Origin: Carposina sasakii
Taxonomy: Eukaryota > Arthropoda > Insecta > Lepidoptera > Carposinidae
NCBI GenBank assembly: GCA_014607495.2
Contig: CP053167.1
Location: 9,858,001-9,922,000 of the forward strand
Reading direction: 5' to 3'
DNA length: 64,000 bases
Notes under the pieces: model-generated
The model's input: the letters and a program-made list of their open reading frames with translations, nothing else
What the model was told of the DNA's origin: nothing
The model's database searches: none
Shown here: piece by piece, positions 23,210-33,929 of the stretch
How positions within the stretch are numbered: position 1 is the stretch's first letter
How the letters are laid out: every line of letters starts with the position of its first letter
Position numbers and translations under genes: made by a program

Positions 23210-23244
23210 TCAGTCAGTTGATCGCGAGACGTGAGTGTAGTTGG
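23210..23244 (+). promoter_or_regulatory. Candidate Inr/DPE core promoter
   Basis: TCAGT (A at 23212) matches the arthropod initiator, and AGTTG at 23239-23243 is exactly at +28, matching the downstream promoter element RGWYV. No TATA box lies at -30. It stands just after the subterminal repeats and 86 bases before a GTAAGT splice donor (23298). Confidence 0.55.
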
Positions 23245-26200
23245 GCGTGTGCGTGTCACTGCGACAGGCTCGTGTAACGCAGAAACGCAATTTTAATGTA
23301 AGTATAGTATTCTTTTGACTTTTTGGTATAATAATTTAGACAAAGATAGTTCTAACCTCTAACGAAAACTTGTTTGTAAGCTTAACCAAATATATAAACC
23401 AAACGGAAGTCGGGTCACAGTTTACGAAACATGCGATTTTGGAAAGAAACCATAATTTGTGCATTATCTATAAACCTTATTTATTACATAATGAAGTGTA
23501 TCTATTGTTTGTTTCGTCTTTTTCAGATAAGTGATTATGGAGTCAGAACGGAAAAAATATTATAAACATAGGATTAAGAGCCTATCAACGCCTAAATTAG
23601 ATGAGAATAATGTGGAGGAATTAAAAGAAAACTCTATGCCTAGTAACTCAAATATGTCTATCAGGAATAGTTTGAACTCTGAAAGTAATAATGTCACCGT
23701 TTTAGGAAGTCGTTCTTATCATAGACAAAATCGAAATCTGCTTATTGTAAATAATTTGAATGAGAATCAGAAAGTGTCTATGGAAGATAATTTCAGTCGG
23801 AGGCAATGTGAGGATGTCTTATACCAACAAACAGTTGTCGATATGGTACGTTAAATCTTAGTAATTATAATTTACTTAGATGCTTTTTAGGGTTCCATAT
23901 TCAAAAGATAAACGGTATCCTATAACTAAGACTTCGCTGCCTGTCCGTCTGTCTATCTGTTACCAGGCTGTATCTCAAGAACCGCCATAGTTCTTTCTCA
24001 AAATTCTTAGTTGACTTTTTATTTTAATAATAAATATTCACTTATTTAATCCCATACAAAAACTAAATATCGTCATGTCTGTCTGTCTGTCCGTATGTCA
24101 CAGCCAATTTTCTCTGAAACTGTAAATAGATGTATTCTGTGAACCGCATTAAAATTTCACACAAAAATACAAAAAAGATAGGTAATTTTGCGGGGTTCCC
24201 CATACTTTGAACTGAAAATAAAATAAATTATGATACTTCTTCAAAAATGTTGAGGTTTCTTAATTTTTTTTTTCTAAAAACCTTGAGCGAAAGACTTCCA
24301 AATTACTGAAAGATGAATTTAAATTGCCTACATCAATATTTTATTTCATAGAAGCAGAACAAAGAAAATGTAGAAATCATGGAAGATAATAGGAATCAAA
24401 ATGCAGCATGTCGTGAAATTATTCACGATATTGAAATTAATATTGAAATTGAAGAAAATCAAGTAAGCAAGCAGTTTACTATATTTATCTATAAGCTGAA
24501 AAGATTGTCCAGTTATATAAGTTAAGCAACTTCTTTATATTTTAGGATGACGAAGACTTTGAAAAGATGCAACCGATTGAAATGATAACTACTAAAGGAA
24601 ACAACGATTATTATTATATAGAAGAAAACCATAATGAAACAGAAAAAATACAAGAAAAACGTGATGAAGAAAAACTACAGAAACAAATACAGCAAGAAGA
24701 AATATCTGTGGAAGAAAATAACTTAGAAGATCAATTACAAGCCACACTGACAGAAGAAATACCAGAACAAGAAATGGAGGTATTGCGAAAATCTTTACAA
24801 GACGATGAAGATTCAGGTAATAAAGATTTAGCCAGTGATACTATTGTTACAAAAAATACACATAAACGGGCTAGCTGTGTCATTAAAAAATGTCATATTG
24901 ATTTCCTATCAGAAGATGAAGATTTTGTGTGGGACTCTACATCATGGAAAGACACTGGTGATGATTCGTCATCAGATGATGAGAATAAAAGAAAAAAGAG
25001 AAGAAAACATCAGAAAAAAATCACAGCGGTAGACGGGTAGGGTTAAAAAAACAACGAGGAAACAAAAGAAATATTCGTAGGGACTCAAGAAATAAAGGGA
25101 AAAAGTACATAAAAAAAATGGTGAAGAGGTTAATGAAAAACAAGTAAAACCAAATCCATGTGTAGATAATAAGTGTAGAAATAAGTGTGGAGAAATTACA
25201 GAAGAAAAAAGAAAAGATTTATTCTCATATTTTTGGAATCTAACAAACCAAACAAAAAGGGAATGGCTGGTAACTATGTCAACAAAACAAGTTATTAAAA
25301 GAAAACGATCAAAATCATCTAGTTACAGATCTAATACTTATAATTATTTTATCAATGAGGGAGAAGGTCGACGACAAGTATGCTTAAAATTTTTATTAAA
25401 TACCTTAGACATTTCACATCGCTTTGTAAATTACACCTTAAATAACGCAACATTTGGGATGTCCAAAGCTGATGCCAGGGGTCACGCAATTCCTACCAAC
25501 AAAACCACTAGTGTAGTGAAGGAATCTGCAATAAACTTTATTAAGGATTTGCCAGCACTTCCATCGCATTACAGCCGAAAAGACTCTACGAAGCTGTATC
25601 TTCCTACAGAATACAAAAACATAAAAAATATTTATCGCGTATATAAAGAGGAACGCATAGGTAAAGGAGTTGACGTCGTTAGTGAAAAAATTTTTCGTGA
25701 TATTTTTAATACAGATTTCAACATTGGTTTTCATATTCCTAAAAAAGACAAATGTGTGAAATGTTTGCGATATGAAGGGAAAAATGTAACAGAATGTCCT
25801 GAATTAGTAGCTCATTTAGAGGAAAAGGATGCATCTAAACACCGGCTTGAATGTCATAGACAAATGGGAAAAGAGAATCCTTCTATTTTATGCACGTCAT
25901 TTGATCTTCAGAAAGTGTTGAACACGCCACACGGAAATAGCATTCTTTTATTTTATACTCGGAAGTATGCTGTATATAACTTGTGTTTTTATGAAAGCAT
26001 CACGAGAAATGGGTATTGCTATGTGTGGGGGGAAACTGAAGGAAAGAGGGGTGGCATAGAAGTTTCCACGATTCTCCAAAAATACATCCATGAGGTTGAT
26101 TCTCGTAACTCAATAAGAAGTCTGATTATGTACTCAGACTGCTGCCCAGGGCAAAACCGCAACCGAATCGTTTTAGCTGCCGTACACAATGCCCTGTTGC

Positions 26201-26762
26201 AGTCTAAAAATCTTGAGACAATCCAAATGTACTACCTTTTACCTGGGCATACTGAAATGTGACAGTTGATAGCATGCATTCAACAATAGAAAGTTCTATT
26301 CGAAATACCACTGTTTGGGCCCCATCACAGTGGCAAACTATCTGTCAACTTGCTCGCAAGGAACCAGCACCATACTCCGTGGAAAGTCTACATCACAGCG
26401 ATTTTAAAAGTTTTGACGAATTTTCTGACAAATATTTTAAAGGGAATTTGGTAGGTAAAATAAACAAAATACGAATTGCAACATTCAAAAAATCCAGTCC
26501 AAACATAATGAAAATAAAATTCAGCATGAAGGATGATGCAGTGGAAGAAATCGTTCAGATTTTTGGAAGGCCTAAAGTTTTGAATTCTAAATATAAGAGC
26601 TCTTTACCTATTACAAAGGCCAAATACAGTGATCTTATAAAGCTATGTGACACACATGTGATACCAAGAATTTTTCATGAGGAATATCATAAATTTCAAA
26701 CTTTTAATGGTAGAGACGAATTACTAGATACAGATTTAGAAGACGAAGAGGAAATAAAATAA
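23212..26762 (+). pseudogene. Spliced DUF7869-type gene, presumed transposase, frame broken
   Basis: The inferred exons are 23212-23297 (untranslated), 23527-23845, 24352-24462 and 24546-26762, all with GT donors and AG acceptors, and the coding joins are in phase. Translation would start at ATG 23537. The first ~300 residues are acidic and low-complexity. Then comes a cysteine cluster (NPCVDNKCRNKCGE, about 25155-25197), a FWNLTNQTKREW segment, KDKCVKCLRYEG (25744-25779), FDLQ (Asp at 25903), MYSDCCPGQNRN (Asp at 26137) and DSMHSTIE (Glu at 26289). These motifs resemble the uncharacterised arthropod proteins with a DUF7869-type domain, recalled from memory. The spacing suggests an RNase-H-like DDE fold. 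The frame shifts near 25025-25040, at the A-run 25109-25119 and at about 26259, so this copy is decayed or mis-assembled. Confidence 0.65.
23893..24200 (+). repeat. Dispersed arthropod repeat within intron
   Basis: GGGTTCCATATTCAAAAGAT, CTGTCCGTCTGTCTATCTG and CCAGGCTGTATCTCAAGAAC are words of a repeat widespread in arthropods, here decayed inside the second intron. Confidence 0.45.
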
Positions 26763-27486
26763 ATATTAAAATGTTGTTTTAGAAGTAACTGCTTTCTTAT
26801 TTATTTACAAGATAAAGTTACGAAAGGGGTTGATTAAAAAAAAATTATTATGATGATAAAAGTTAAAAAAAATTGTTACTTTAAAAATTAGAAATTACTG
26901 TGAAATTATCTGATTAGTATTTTAAAATGAGTAAAACTGTGATTTCATGATTATTGTAATTAAGACTAGATATTAGTAATAAGTATTACTTATGTAAAAC
27001 TTGATTTCAGGGTATTTTATTGCTATCATGGACGCCGCGTTATTGTTAATTTCTTCGAGGAGAAAAATATTTTATGTTTTGTTAAAATTTTAAACTGCCT
27101 ATTGTTTATCTTGATCACCGTCACGTTGCTTATCTTAAAATTTTCGTTATTATTTATTATTTTGTTAATTTTCCTTAGATATTTTATTATCTTAAATACA
27201 AAGTTAGAAGTTTTGTTTTGTTTTTTATTGTTTCCTAAAAAGGTTTTGTGATTTGTATATTTGTTTGTGTTATGAATTATAAAGATGGGTAAATTAATGT
27301 TATTATGTTATATTGTAATTAATAAAACAGCAATTTTTGATTGTTAGTTGTTTTTTTATCATGAATATCTCTTAAGATTACTATAATTATTACTTTGCTC
27401 AGTTTTTGAAGATGTGATAAACGCCATACCTATGAAAGCTTCCTCTAATACGTGGACTTAGACCAAAGCTAAATATGTTCCGATGG
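26763..27486. other. Transposon sequence downstream of the gene
   Basis: Very AT-rich. AATAAA-type polyadenylation words occur right at the stop codon (26755-26770) and again near 27320. No other coding frame. Confidence 0.5.
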
Positions 27487-27959
27487 TCACTTAGATGTGT
27501 GTGAAGTTAGCACCGCCATTTTAGAAATTTAAAAAAATAATAGTTGTGCTAGATTGTGCTAGGCATGTGCTGACTTGTGCCGTAAATAAAATTTTAAAAT
27601 ATCAAAAAATTAAAAAGTTACAGGAAAAATAAAAAAAATATCACTAGCACCGCCATTTAGTAAAATTGATAAAATAACAAATGGATAAGTTTGTGCTAGG
27701 GCTATACTGTGCCGTAAAGCAAATTTCGATAACGCTGATAGATTTTCAGAAAATCGCGATTGAAAAAAAATCGCAGCACCGCCATTTTGTCAAAATCGAA
27801 AAAAAATAAATTGCTTCGATTCTGATTAAAATGTGCTAGAATGTGCTGCAAACGAAAAATCAATATCATAGACGGTTTATGAGAAAAACAAAATTGAACA
27901 TTAAAAAATGAATATGCGATTTTAACGGTTTAAATTCACTTTATTGAAAAAACAAAAAA

Positions 27960-29479
27960 TGTGCTAACTTGTGCTAGGCTAGTCTTCTAAAACTACGTTC
28001 GAATAACGAGAATAAATGTGCAATTTTTTCTAAAAATGAAAAAACAAAATTTAAAAAAAAAAATTTTTGTTCGTACGAAGTTCCAAAAAATACCACAACT
28101 TGTGCTAGGTTTGTGCTGCAGAACGCCGAAATCCCCACTTCGATAAGTCAATGCGTTGTCGAGAAATTGCTGAAATAAAATTTTGGAACATAAAAGCGTC
28201 AAAATAACGGTCAAAATGCACTCATTTAAAAAAAAACAAAATATGTGCTAACTTGTGCTAGGCTAGTCTTCTATATCTACGTTCGAATAACGAGAATAAA
28301 TGTGCAATTTTTTCTAAAAATGAAAAAACAAAATTTTTTTAAAAAAATTTTTGTTCGTACATAGTTCCAAAAAATACCACAACTTGTGCTAGGTTTGTGC
28401 TGCAGAACGCCGAAATCCCCACTTCGATAAGTCAATGCGTTGTCGAGAAATTGCAGAAATAAAATTTTGGAACATAAAAGCGTCAAAATAACGATCAAAA
28501 TGCACTCATTTCAAAAAAACAAAATATGTGCTAACTTGTGCTAGGCTAGTCTTCTATATCTACGTTCGAATAACGAGAATAAATGTGCAATTTTTTCTAA
28601 AAAGGAAAAAAAAAAATTTTTTTAAAAAAATTTTTGTTCGTACGAAGTTCCAAAAAATACCACAACTTGTGCTAGGTTTGTGCTGCAGAACGCCGAAATC
28701 CCCACTTCGATAAGTCAATGCGTTGTCGAGAAATTGCAGAAATAAAATTTTGGAACATAAAAGCGTCAAAATAACGGTCAAAATGCACTCATTTCAAAAA
28801 AACAAAATATGTGCTAACTTGTGCTAGGCTAGTCTTCTATATCTACGTTCGAATAACGAGAATAAATGTGCAATTTTTTCTAAAAATGAAAAAACTAAAT
28901 TTTTTTAAAAAAATTTTTGTTCGTAAATAGTTCCAAAAAATACCACAACTTGTGCTAGGTTTGTGCTGCAGAACGCCGAAATCCCCACTTCGATAAGTCA
29001 ATGCGTTGTCGAGAAATTGCAGAAATAAAATTTTGGAACATAAAAGCGTCAAAATAACGGTCAAAATGCACTCATTTCAAAAAAACAAAATATGTGCTAA
29101 CTTGTGCTAGGCTAGTCTTCTATATCTACGTTCGAATAACGAGAATAAATGTGCAATTTTTTCTAAAAATGAAAAAACAAAATTTTTTTAAAAAAATTTT
29201 TGTTCGTACGAAGTTCCAAAAAATACCACAACTTGTGCTAGGTTTGTGCTGCAGAACGCCGAAATCACCACTTCGATAAGTCAATGCGTTGTCGAGAAAT
29301 TGCAGAAATAAAATTTTGGAACATAAAAGCGTCAAAATAACGGTCAAAATGCACTCATTTCAAAAAAACAAAATATGTGCTAACTTGTGCTAGGCTAGTC
29401 TTCTATATCTACGTTAGAATAACGAGAATAAATGTGCAATTTTTTCTAAAAATGAAAAAACAATTTTTTTTAAAAAATT
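27960..29479 (+). repeat. Left arm 283-bp tandem array
   Basis: GTGCTAACTTGTGCTAGGC recurs at about 27961, 28245, 28528, 28811, 29094 and 29377. Units differ by a few substitutions. The conserved core contains CTGCAGAACGCCGAAATCCC and ACTTCGATAAGTCAATGCG. Confidence 0.85.
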
Positions 29480-29577
29480 TCTCGACAACGCATTGACTTA
29501 TCGAAGTGGGGATTTCGGCGTTCTGCAGCACAAACCTAGCACAAGTTGTGGTATTTTTTGGAACTTCGTACGAACAA

Positions 29578-31095
29578 AAATTTTTTTAAAAAAATTTTGT
29601 TTTTTCATTTTTAGAAAAAATTGCACATTTATTCTCGTTATTCTAACGTAGATATAGAAGACTAGCCTAGCACAAGTTAGCACATATTTTGTTTTTTTGA
29701 AATGAGTGCATTTTGACCGTTATTTTGACGCTTTTATGTTCCAAAATTTTATTTCTGCAATTTCTCGACAACGCATTGACTTATCGAAGTGGGGATTTCG
29801 GCGTTCTGCAGCACAAACCTAGCACAAGTTGTGGTATTTTTTGGAACTTCGTAGGAACAAAAATTTTTTTAAAAAAATCTTGTTTTTTCATTTTTAGAAA
29901 AAAATTGAACATTTATTCTCGTTATTCGAACGTAGATATAGAAGTCTAGCCTAGCACAAGTTAGCACATATTTTGTTTTTTTGAAATGAGTGCATTTTGA
30001 CCGTTATTTTGACGCTTTTATGTTCCAAAATTTTATTTCTGCAATTTCTCGACAACGCATTGACTTATCGAAGTGGGGATTTCGGCGTTCTGCAGCACAA
30101 ACCTAGCGCAAGTTGTGGTATTTTTTGGAACTTCGTACGAAAAAAATTTTTTAAAAAAAATTTTGTTTTTTCATTTTTAGAAAAAATTGCACATTTATTC
30201 TCGTTATTCGAACGTAGATATAGAAGACTAGCCTAGCACAAGTTAGCACATATTTTGTTTTTTTGAAATGAGTGCATTTTGACCGTTATTTTGACGCTTT
30301 TATATTCCAAAATTTTATTTCTGCAATTTCTCGACAACGCATTGACTTATCGAAGTGGGGATTTCGGCGTTCTGCAGCACAAACCTAGCACAAGTTGTGG
30401 TATTTTTTGGAACTTCGTACGAACAAAAATTTTTTTAAAAAAAATTTGTTTTTTCATTTTTAGAAAAAATTGCACATTTATTCTCGTTATTCGAACGTAG
30501 ATATAGAAGACTAGCCTAGCACAAGTTAGCACATATTTTGTTTTTTTGAAATGAGTGCATTTTGACCGTTATTTTGACGCTTTTATGTTCCAAAATTTTA
30601 TTTCTGCAATTTCTCGACAACGCATTGACTTATCGAAGTGGGGATTTCGGCGTTCTGCAGCACAAACCTAGCACAAGTTGTGGTATTTTTTGGAACTATG
30701 TACGAACAAAAATTTTTTAAAAAAAATTTTGTTTTTTCATTTTTAGACAAAATTGCACATTTATTCTCGTTATTCGAACGTAGATATAGAAGACTAGCCT
30801 AGCACAAGTTAGCACATATTTTGTTTTTTTGAAATGAGTGCATTTTGACCGTTATTTTGACGCTTTTATGTTCCAAAATTTTATTTCTGCAATTTCTCGA
30901 CAACGCATTGACTTATCGAAGTGGGGATTTCGGCGTTCTGCAGCACAAACCTAGCACAAGTTGTGGTATTTTTTGGAACTTCGTACGCACAAAAATTTTT
31001 TTTAAAAATTTTGTTTTTTCATTTTTAGAAAAAATTGCACATTTATTCTCGTTATTCGAACGTAGTTTTAGAAGACTAGCCTAGCACAAGTTAGC
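29578..31095 (-). repeat. Right arm 283-bp tandem array (inverted)
   Basis: Six copies in the opposite orientation, marked by GCCTAGCACAAGTTAGCAC. The centre is asymmetrical: 29480-29577 is half a unit without a partner and would form the loop of a hairpin. Confidence 0.85.
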
Positions 31096-31653
31096 ACATT
31101 TTTTGTTTTTTCAAATAAGTGAATTTAAACCGTTAAAATCGCATATTCATTTTTTAATGTTCAATTTTGTTTTTCTCATAAACCGTCTATGATATTGATT
31201 TTTCGTTTGCAGCACATTCTAGCACATTTTAATCAGAATCGAAGCAATTTATTTTTTTTCGATTTTGACAAAATGGCGGTGCTGCGATTTTTTTTCAATC
31301 GCGATTTTCTGAAAATCTATCAGCGTTATCGAAATTTGCTTTACGGCACAGTATAGCACAGCCCTAGCACAAACTTATCCATTTGTTATTTTATCAATTT
31401 TACTAAATGACGGTGCTAGTGATATTTTTTTTATTTTTCCTGTAACTTTTTAATTTTTTGATATTTTAAAATTTTATTTACGGCACAAGTCAGCACATGC
31501 CTAGCACAATCTAGCACAACTATTATTTTTTTAAATTTCCAAAATGGCGGTGCTAACTTCACACACATTCACTTAGGCCATTTTACCTAGCATCACATGA
31601 AATGATAACTGACTCTTGGTACATTTAGTCGCTATCTGATATTATTTGGATAA

Positions 31654-31803
31654 GGCGGTTGATGCATTTAGCTTGTTGCTATTTGAGCAATACTAAGTCG
31701 CTTGAATCATTTAGCCTCTCCCAAATAGACGACAACGTTGGCGCTTGAATCTTTTATCCCTACCCTAAATAAAACTGATTATGTGTCATTTTGCAATAAG
31801 CGA
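31654..31803 (+). repeat. Right subterminal repeats
   Basis: TCGCTTGAATCATTTAGCCT (31698), GGCGCTTGAATCTTTTATCC (31740), GGCGGTTGATGCATTTAGC (31654) and an inverted AAGCGAC (31797) repeat the motif of the left subterminal region and of the terminal repeat. Confidence 0.65.
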
Positions 31804-31978
31804 CATCTATTTTCTAAAATAAGGACATTATTAACTTGGTTATTAATATAGAAGATGCGTATTTTATTTCTTTATCCATAAATATCAGGTTTATCTCGAT
31901 AGGACAACAAACAAAAAAGTTATGAATTTTTTTCGAAAATTTGAAACTTTAAATCGCTCTCCTGTAAAGTTGTATAAA

Positions 31979-32012
31979 TGGCGCTTAGCCCAATTAGCCT
32001 ATTACCCCTCGA
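31979..32012 (-). repeat. Right terminal inverted repeat
   Basis: Starts TGGCGCTTAGCCCAATTAGC and ends CCCCTCGA, followed by TA. It is the complement of 22393-22426 with one mismatch. Confidence 0.85.
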
Positions 32013-32169
32013 TATGATAAGTAGCTATGTGACAACCAGTCAAGGATGATTGGAAGAAGTAGATCGAGAGCGAGAGTTCCGTGATTTCGAATGTTTTTTT
32101 ATTATCTTTTCAAATCAAATCTACAATAGCATTTTGGAGACCTTCATTCATTCGTTGCCGTGTAAAATG

Positions 32170-32290
32170 CTACTAATATTATAAACGCGAAAGCTTGTAT
32201 GTATGCATGGATGTTTGTTACTCATTCACGTAAAAGTTGGAGCGATTTTGGTATGGAGTTAGCTGACAGCCTGGATTAAAATTGCTTCCA
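32170..32290 (+). mobile_element. Dispersed moth repeat, partial
   Basis: ATTATAAACGCGAAAGCTTG, GGATGTTTGTTACTCATTCA and GGTATGGAGTTAGCTGACAG match the 18205-18440 repeat; the 3' part is missing. Confidence 0.5.
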
Positions 32291-32299
32291 CATTCCAAA

Positions 32300-32830
32300 T
32301 TAAGCGGAACATGTTCGAATTATTCAAAGAAATAGGGTCGTTTACAGTTTTTTTTATGTGATTTTCAGCAGTTGCCGTATAAAATATTAATTATGAAGAA
32401 GCGTATGAAGGAGGTACTTAGTACCTACGTACGAGTATAACACTTTGATACAATATATCCTAACTCTCATTATGTTATTAAATATTATGTTATTAATACA
32501 AACATTATGTTATTAAATATTGTTATACATAATAAGTTTCAAAAACAGTGACAGTTCATTACTTATTTATTGAGAAAACCAACAGCGTTACATATATAGG
32601 TAGTACATATTTTAAGATATTTTCTAAAAATAAGGCCAATAACAGGTTATCCTAATTATGCCAATAATAGACCAGCAGAAAGTGGTCGGTCATCCAACTA
32701 CCCAACTACTTACTATAATGGAGACAGCGGGATATTACAAAAAGGGAATCTATAGACATGATATAAAATTTTGAGGTTTACGTTCTGTAACGAGGTATAC
32801 CTAGGTACAGATAGTTATACAGTAATATTA
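32300..32830. other. Intergenic, nothing identified
   Basis: AT-rich with short ATTATGTTATTAAATATT direct repeats near 32470-32520. No gene. Confidence 0.5.
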
Positions 32831-32834
32831 TATA

Positions 32835-33582
32835 CAGGGTGTGAGTGGCAAACGAATCCTATAATGCCAACCAAGTACCTACTGTTATGTCAAACAGCAG
32901 TTAAATTATGTTAGACAGCAGCTTTTTTTTACTAAATGCTAAAAATTTCTAGTTAAAATGCATTTAAATTTTCTTATCCTCTAGTTTTTATCTCGCGTCA
33001 TTTATGTTCTTGGTTCGTGTGACCCACTACGTATATAAATATGGGCTGATTACGTGATATCAACTCTAAAACAGTATTATTATGAAAGCGGGATGTCGCT
33101 CTACATACCTACTTTAAAGAGTTTATGGTAACCTAATCTAACCTAACCCCACCAGTCCTTGTGAGCTACATTCTTGCATTTATAGTATATTTTATGGTTT
33201 GTAATTAATGTTGTATTTTAAGCTGAAAATGAAATTTATTTACTCAGCATTATAACAGGTAAATGTTAGCGATTTTCGCTTCAGCACATAGTTTCCTGTC
33301 AGTCATTAAATATTTGGCTGTATGTATCATGTTGTAAAATTGTCACTTAGCTCGTGCTTTGAAAAGCACGTAAAACCATTGGTTTCTCTCCGGTCATATC
33401 GGCTTTTCGTGTCATCGGACTATGAAAGTGACGGAATATAGACTGCATTTGTGTTTGCGCACACACTTGTGCTCTATCATATTTCCTGCGCACTACGTAA
33501 ATCTCCGTTGAGATTGGCCGCTTTGATCGAAATAAGGTCGGGAACATTATTATTATTTTGATTGGCTGTAACTTACACCCTG
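32835..33582. mobile_element. Possible TA-flanked MITE with CAGGGTGT ends
   Basis: CAGGGTGTGAGT at the left and ACTTACACCCTG at the right are inverted, with TA outside each. Only about 12 bp pair and the interior shows no further inversion, so the pairing could be coincidental between two common repeat words. Confidence 0.4.
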
Positions 33583-33849
33583 TATATTTCACACAATATA
33601 ATACCAAAATTGCGTAAATATTTTTTTTTTGTAGGTTTTAGGCATAGAATAGAAATTTCTCGTTATCCTATGGTTTTAGGGCCGGAATGTGTCTAAAACG
33701 ATTGCAGATAATAATCCCGATCTCAGTAACTACTCCCAACAAAGGTTGTGGAACACTTCAAAGGATAATTATCTCTTTGTGAAGTTCCCTTTAATCTTTA
33801 TGCGGTTACTAATTATTTCAAAATTAAAACGTTCAAATTTTAATTAGCC

Positions 33850-33922
33850 ATGCTTACAAATCGACTATGGGTTTCTCTTCTGTTGGTTGCATGGCCGATC
33901 AAGACAGATGGTATAGGATCCG
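33850..33922 (+). CDS. Possible host first coding exon with signal peptide
   Basis: ATG at 33850 opens a frame reading MLTNRLWVSLLLVAWPIKTD and then GIGS. It is a short basic start, a ten-residue hydrophobic core and a polar end, as in a secretory signal peptide. It is followed at 33923 by the donor-like GTAAGG. About 125 bases upstream is TCAGTAACT, a possible initiator. The following sequence is repeat-like, as expected of an intron. No later exon was found, so the gene cannot be named. It may be chance. Confidence 0.35.
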
Positions 33923-33929
33923 GTAAGGA

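Larger units (their letters stand above)
27495..31568. mobile_element. 4.07-kb foldback element (giant palindrome) with 8-bp duplication
   Basis: The termini are ATGTGTGTGAAGTTAGCACC and GGTGCTAACTTCACACACAT. Directly outside both is TCACTTAG (27487-27494, 31569-31576). The whole element is two arms of about 2 kb in opposite orientation around an unpaired loop at about 29480-29577. Each arm has a unique outer part rich in GTGCTAG words and GCACCGCCATTTT, then six copies (the innermost partial) of a 283-bp unit. Nothing is coded. An 8-bp duplication fits hAT or P superfamilies, but the ends match neither to my eye. It is inserted in the larger transposon. Confidence 0.85.
22393..32012 (+). mobile_element. 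9.6-kb DNA transposon carrying a DUF7869-type gene
   Basis: The two ends are 34-bp inverted repeats with one mismatch. The left begins TCGAGGGGTAATAGGCTAAT and the right ends with its complement. TA lies outside both ends; because the sequence at each edge is ATAT, a TA or an ATAT duplication cannot be separated. Inside are many subterminal copies of an end-like motif, a promoter and one spliced gene (23212-26762). A second, 4.07-kb element is nested at 27495-31568. Without it the transposon is about 5.5 kb. I infer that the gene is the transposase because nothing else is encoded between the ends. The superfamily is not assigned. Confidence 0.75.

Noticed and set aside
27993..31084. Repeated 61-79-codon open frames on both strands
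   Set aside because: They are one frame of the 283-bp tandem unit seen again in each copy and its inverted partner. There is no start context or family motif, and poly-A/T runs shift the frame between units.
27960..31095. CRISPR-like appearance of regular repeats
   Set aside because: The units are contiguous 283-bp tandem repeats with no short repeat/unique spacer pattern, in a eukaryotic genome.
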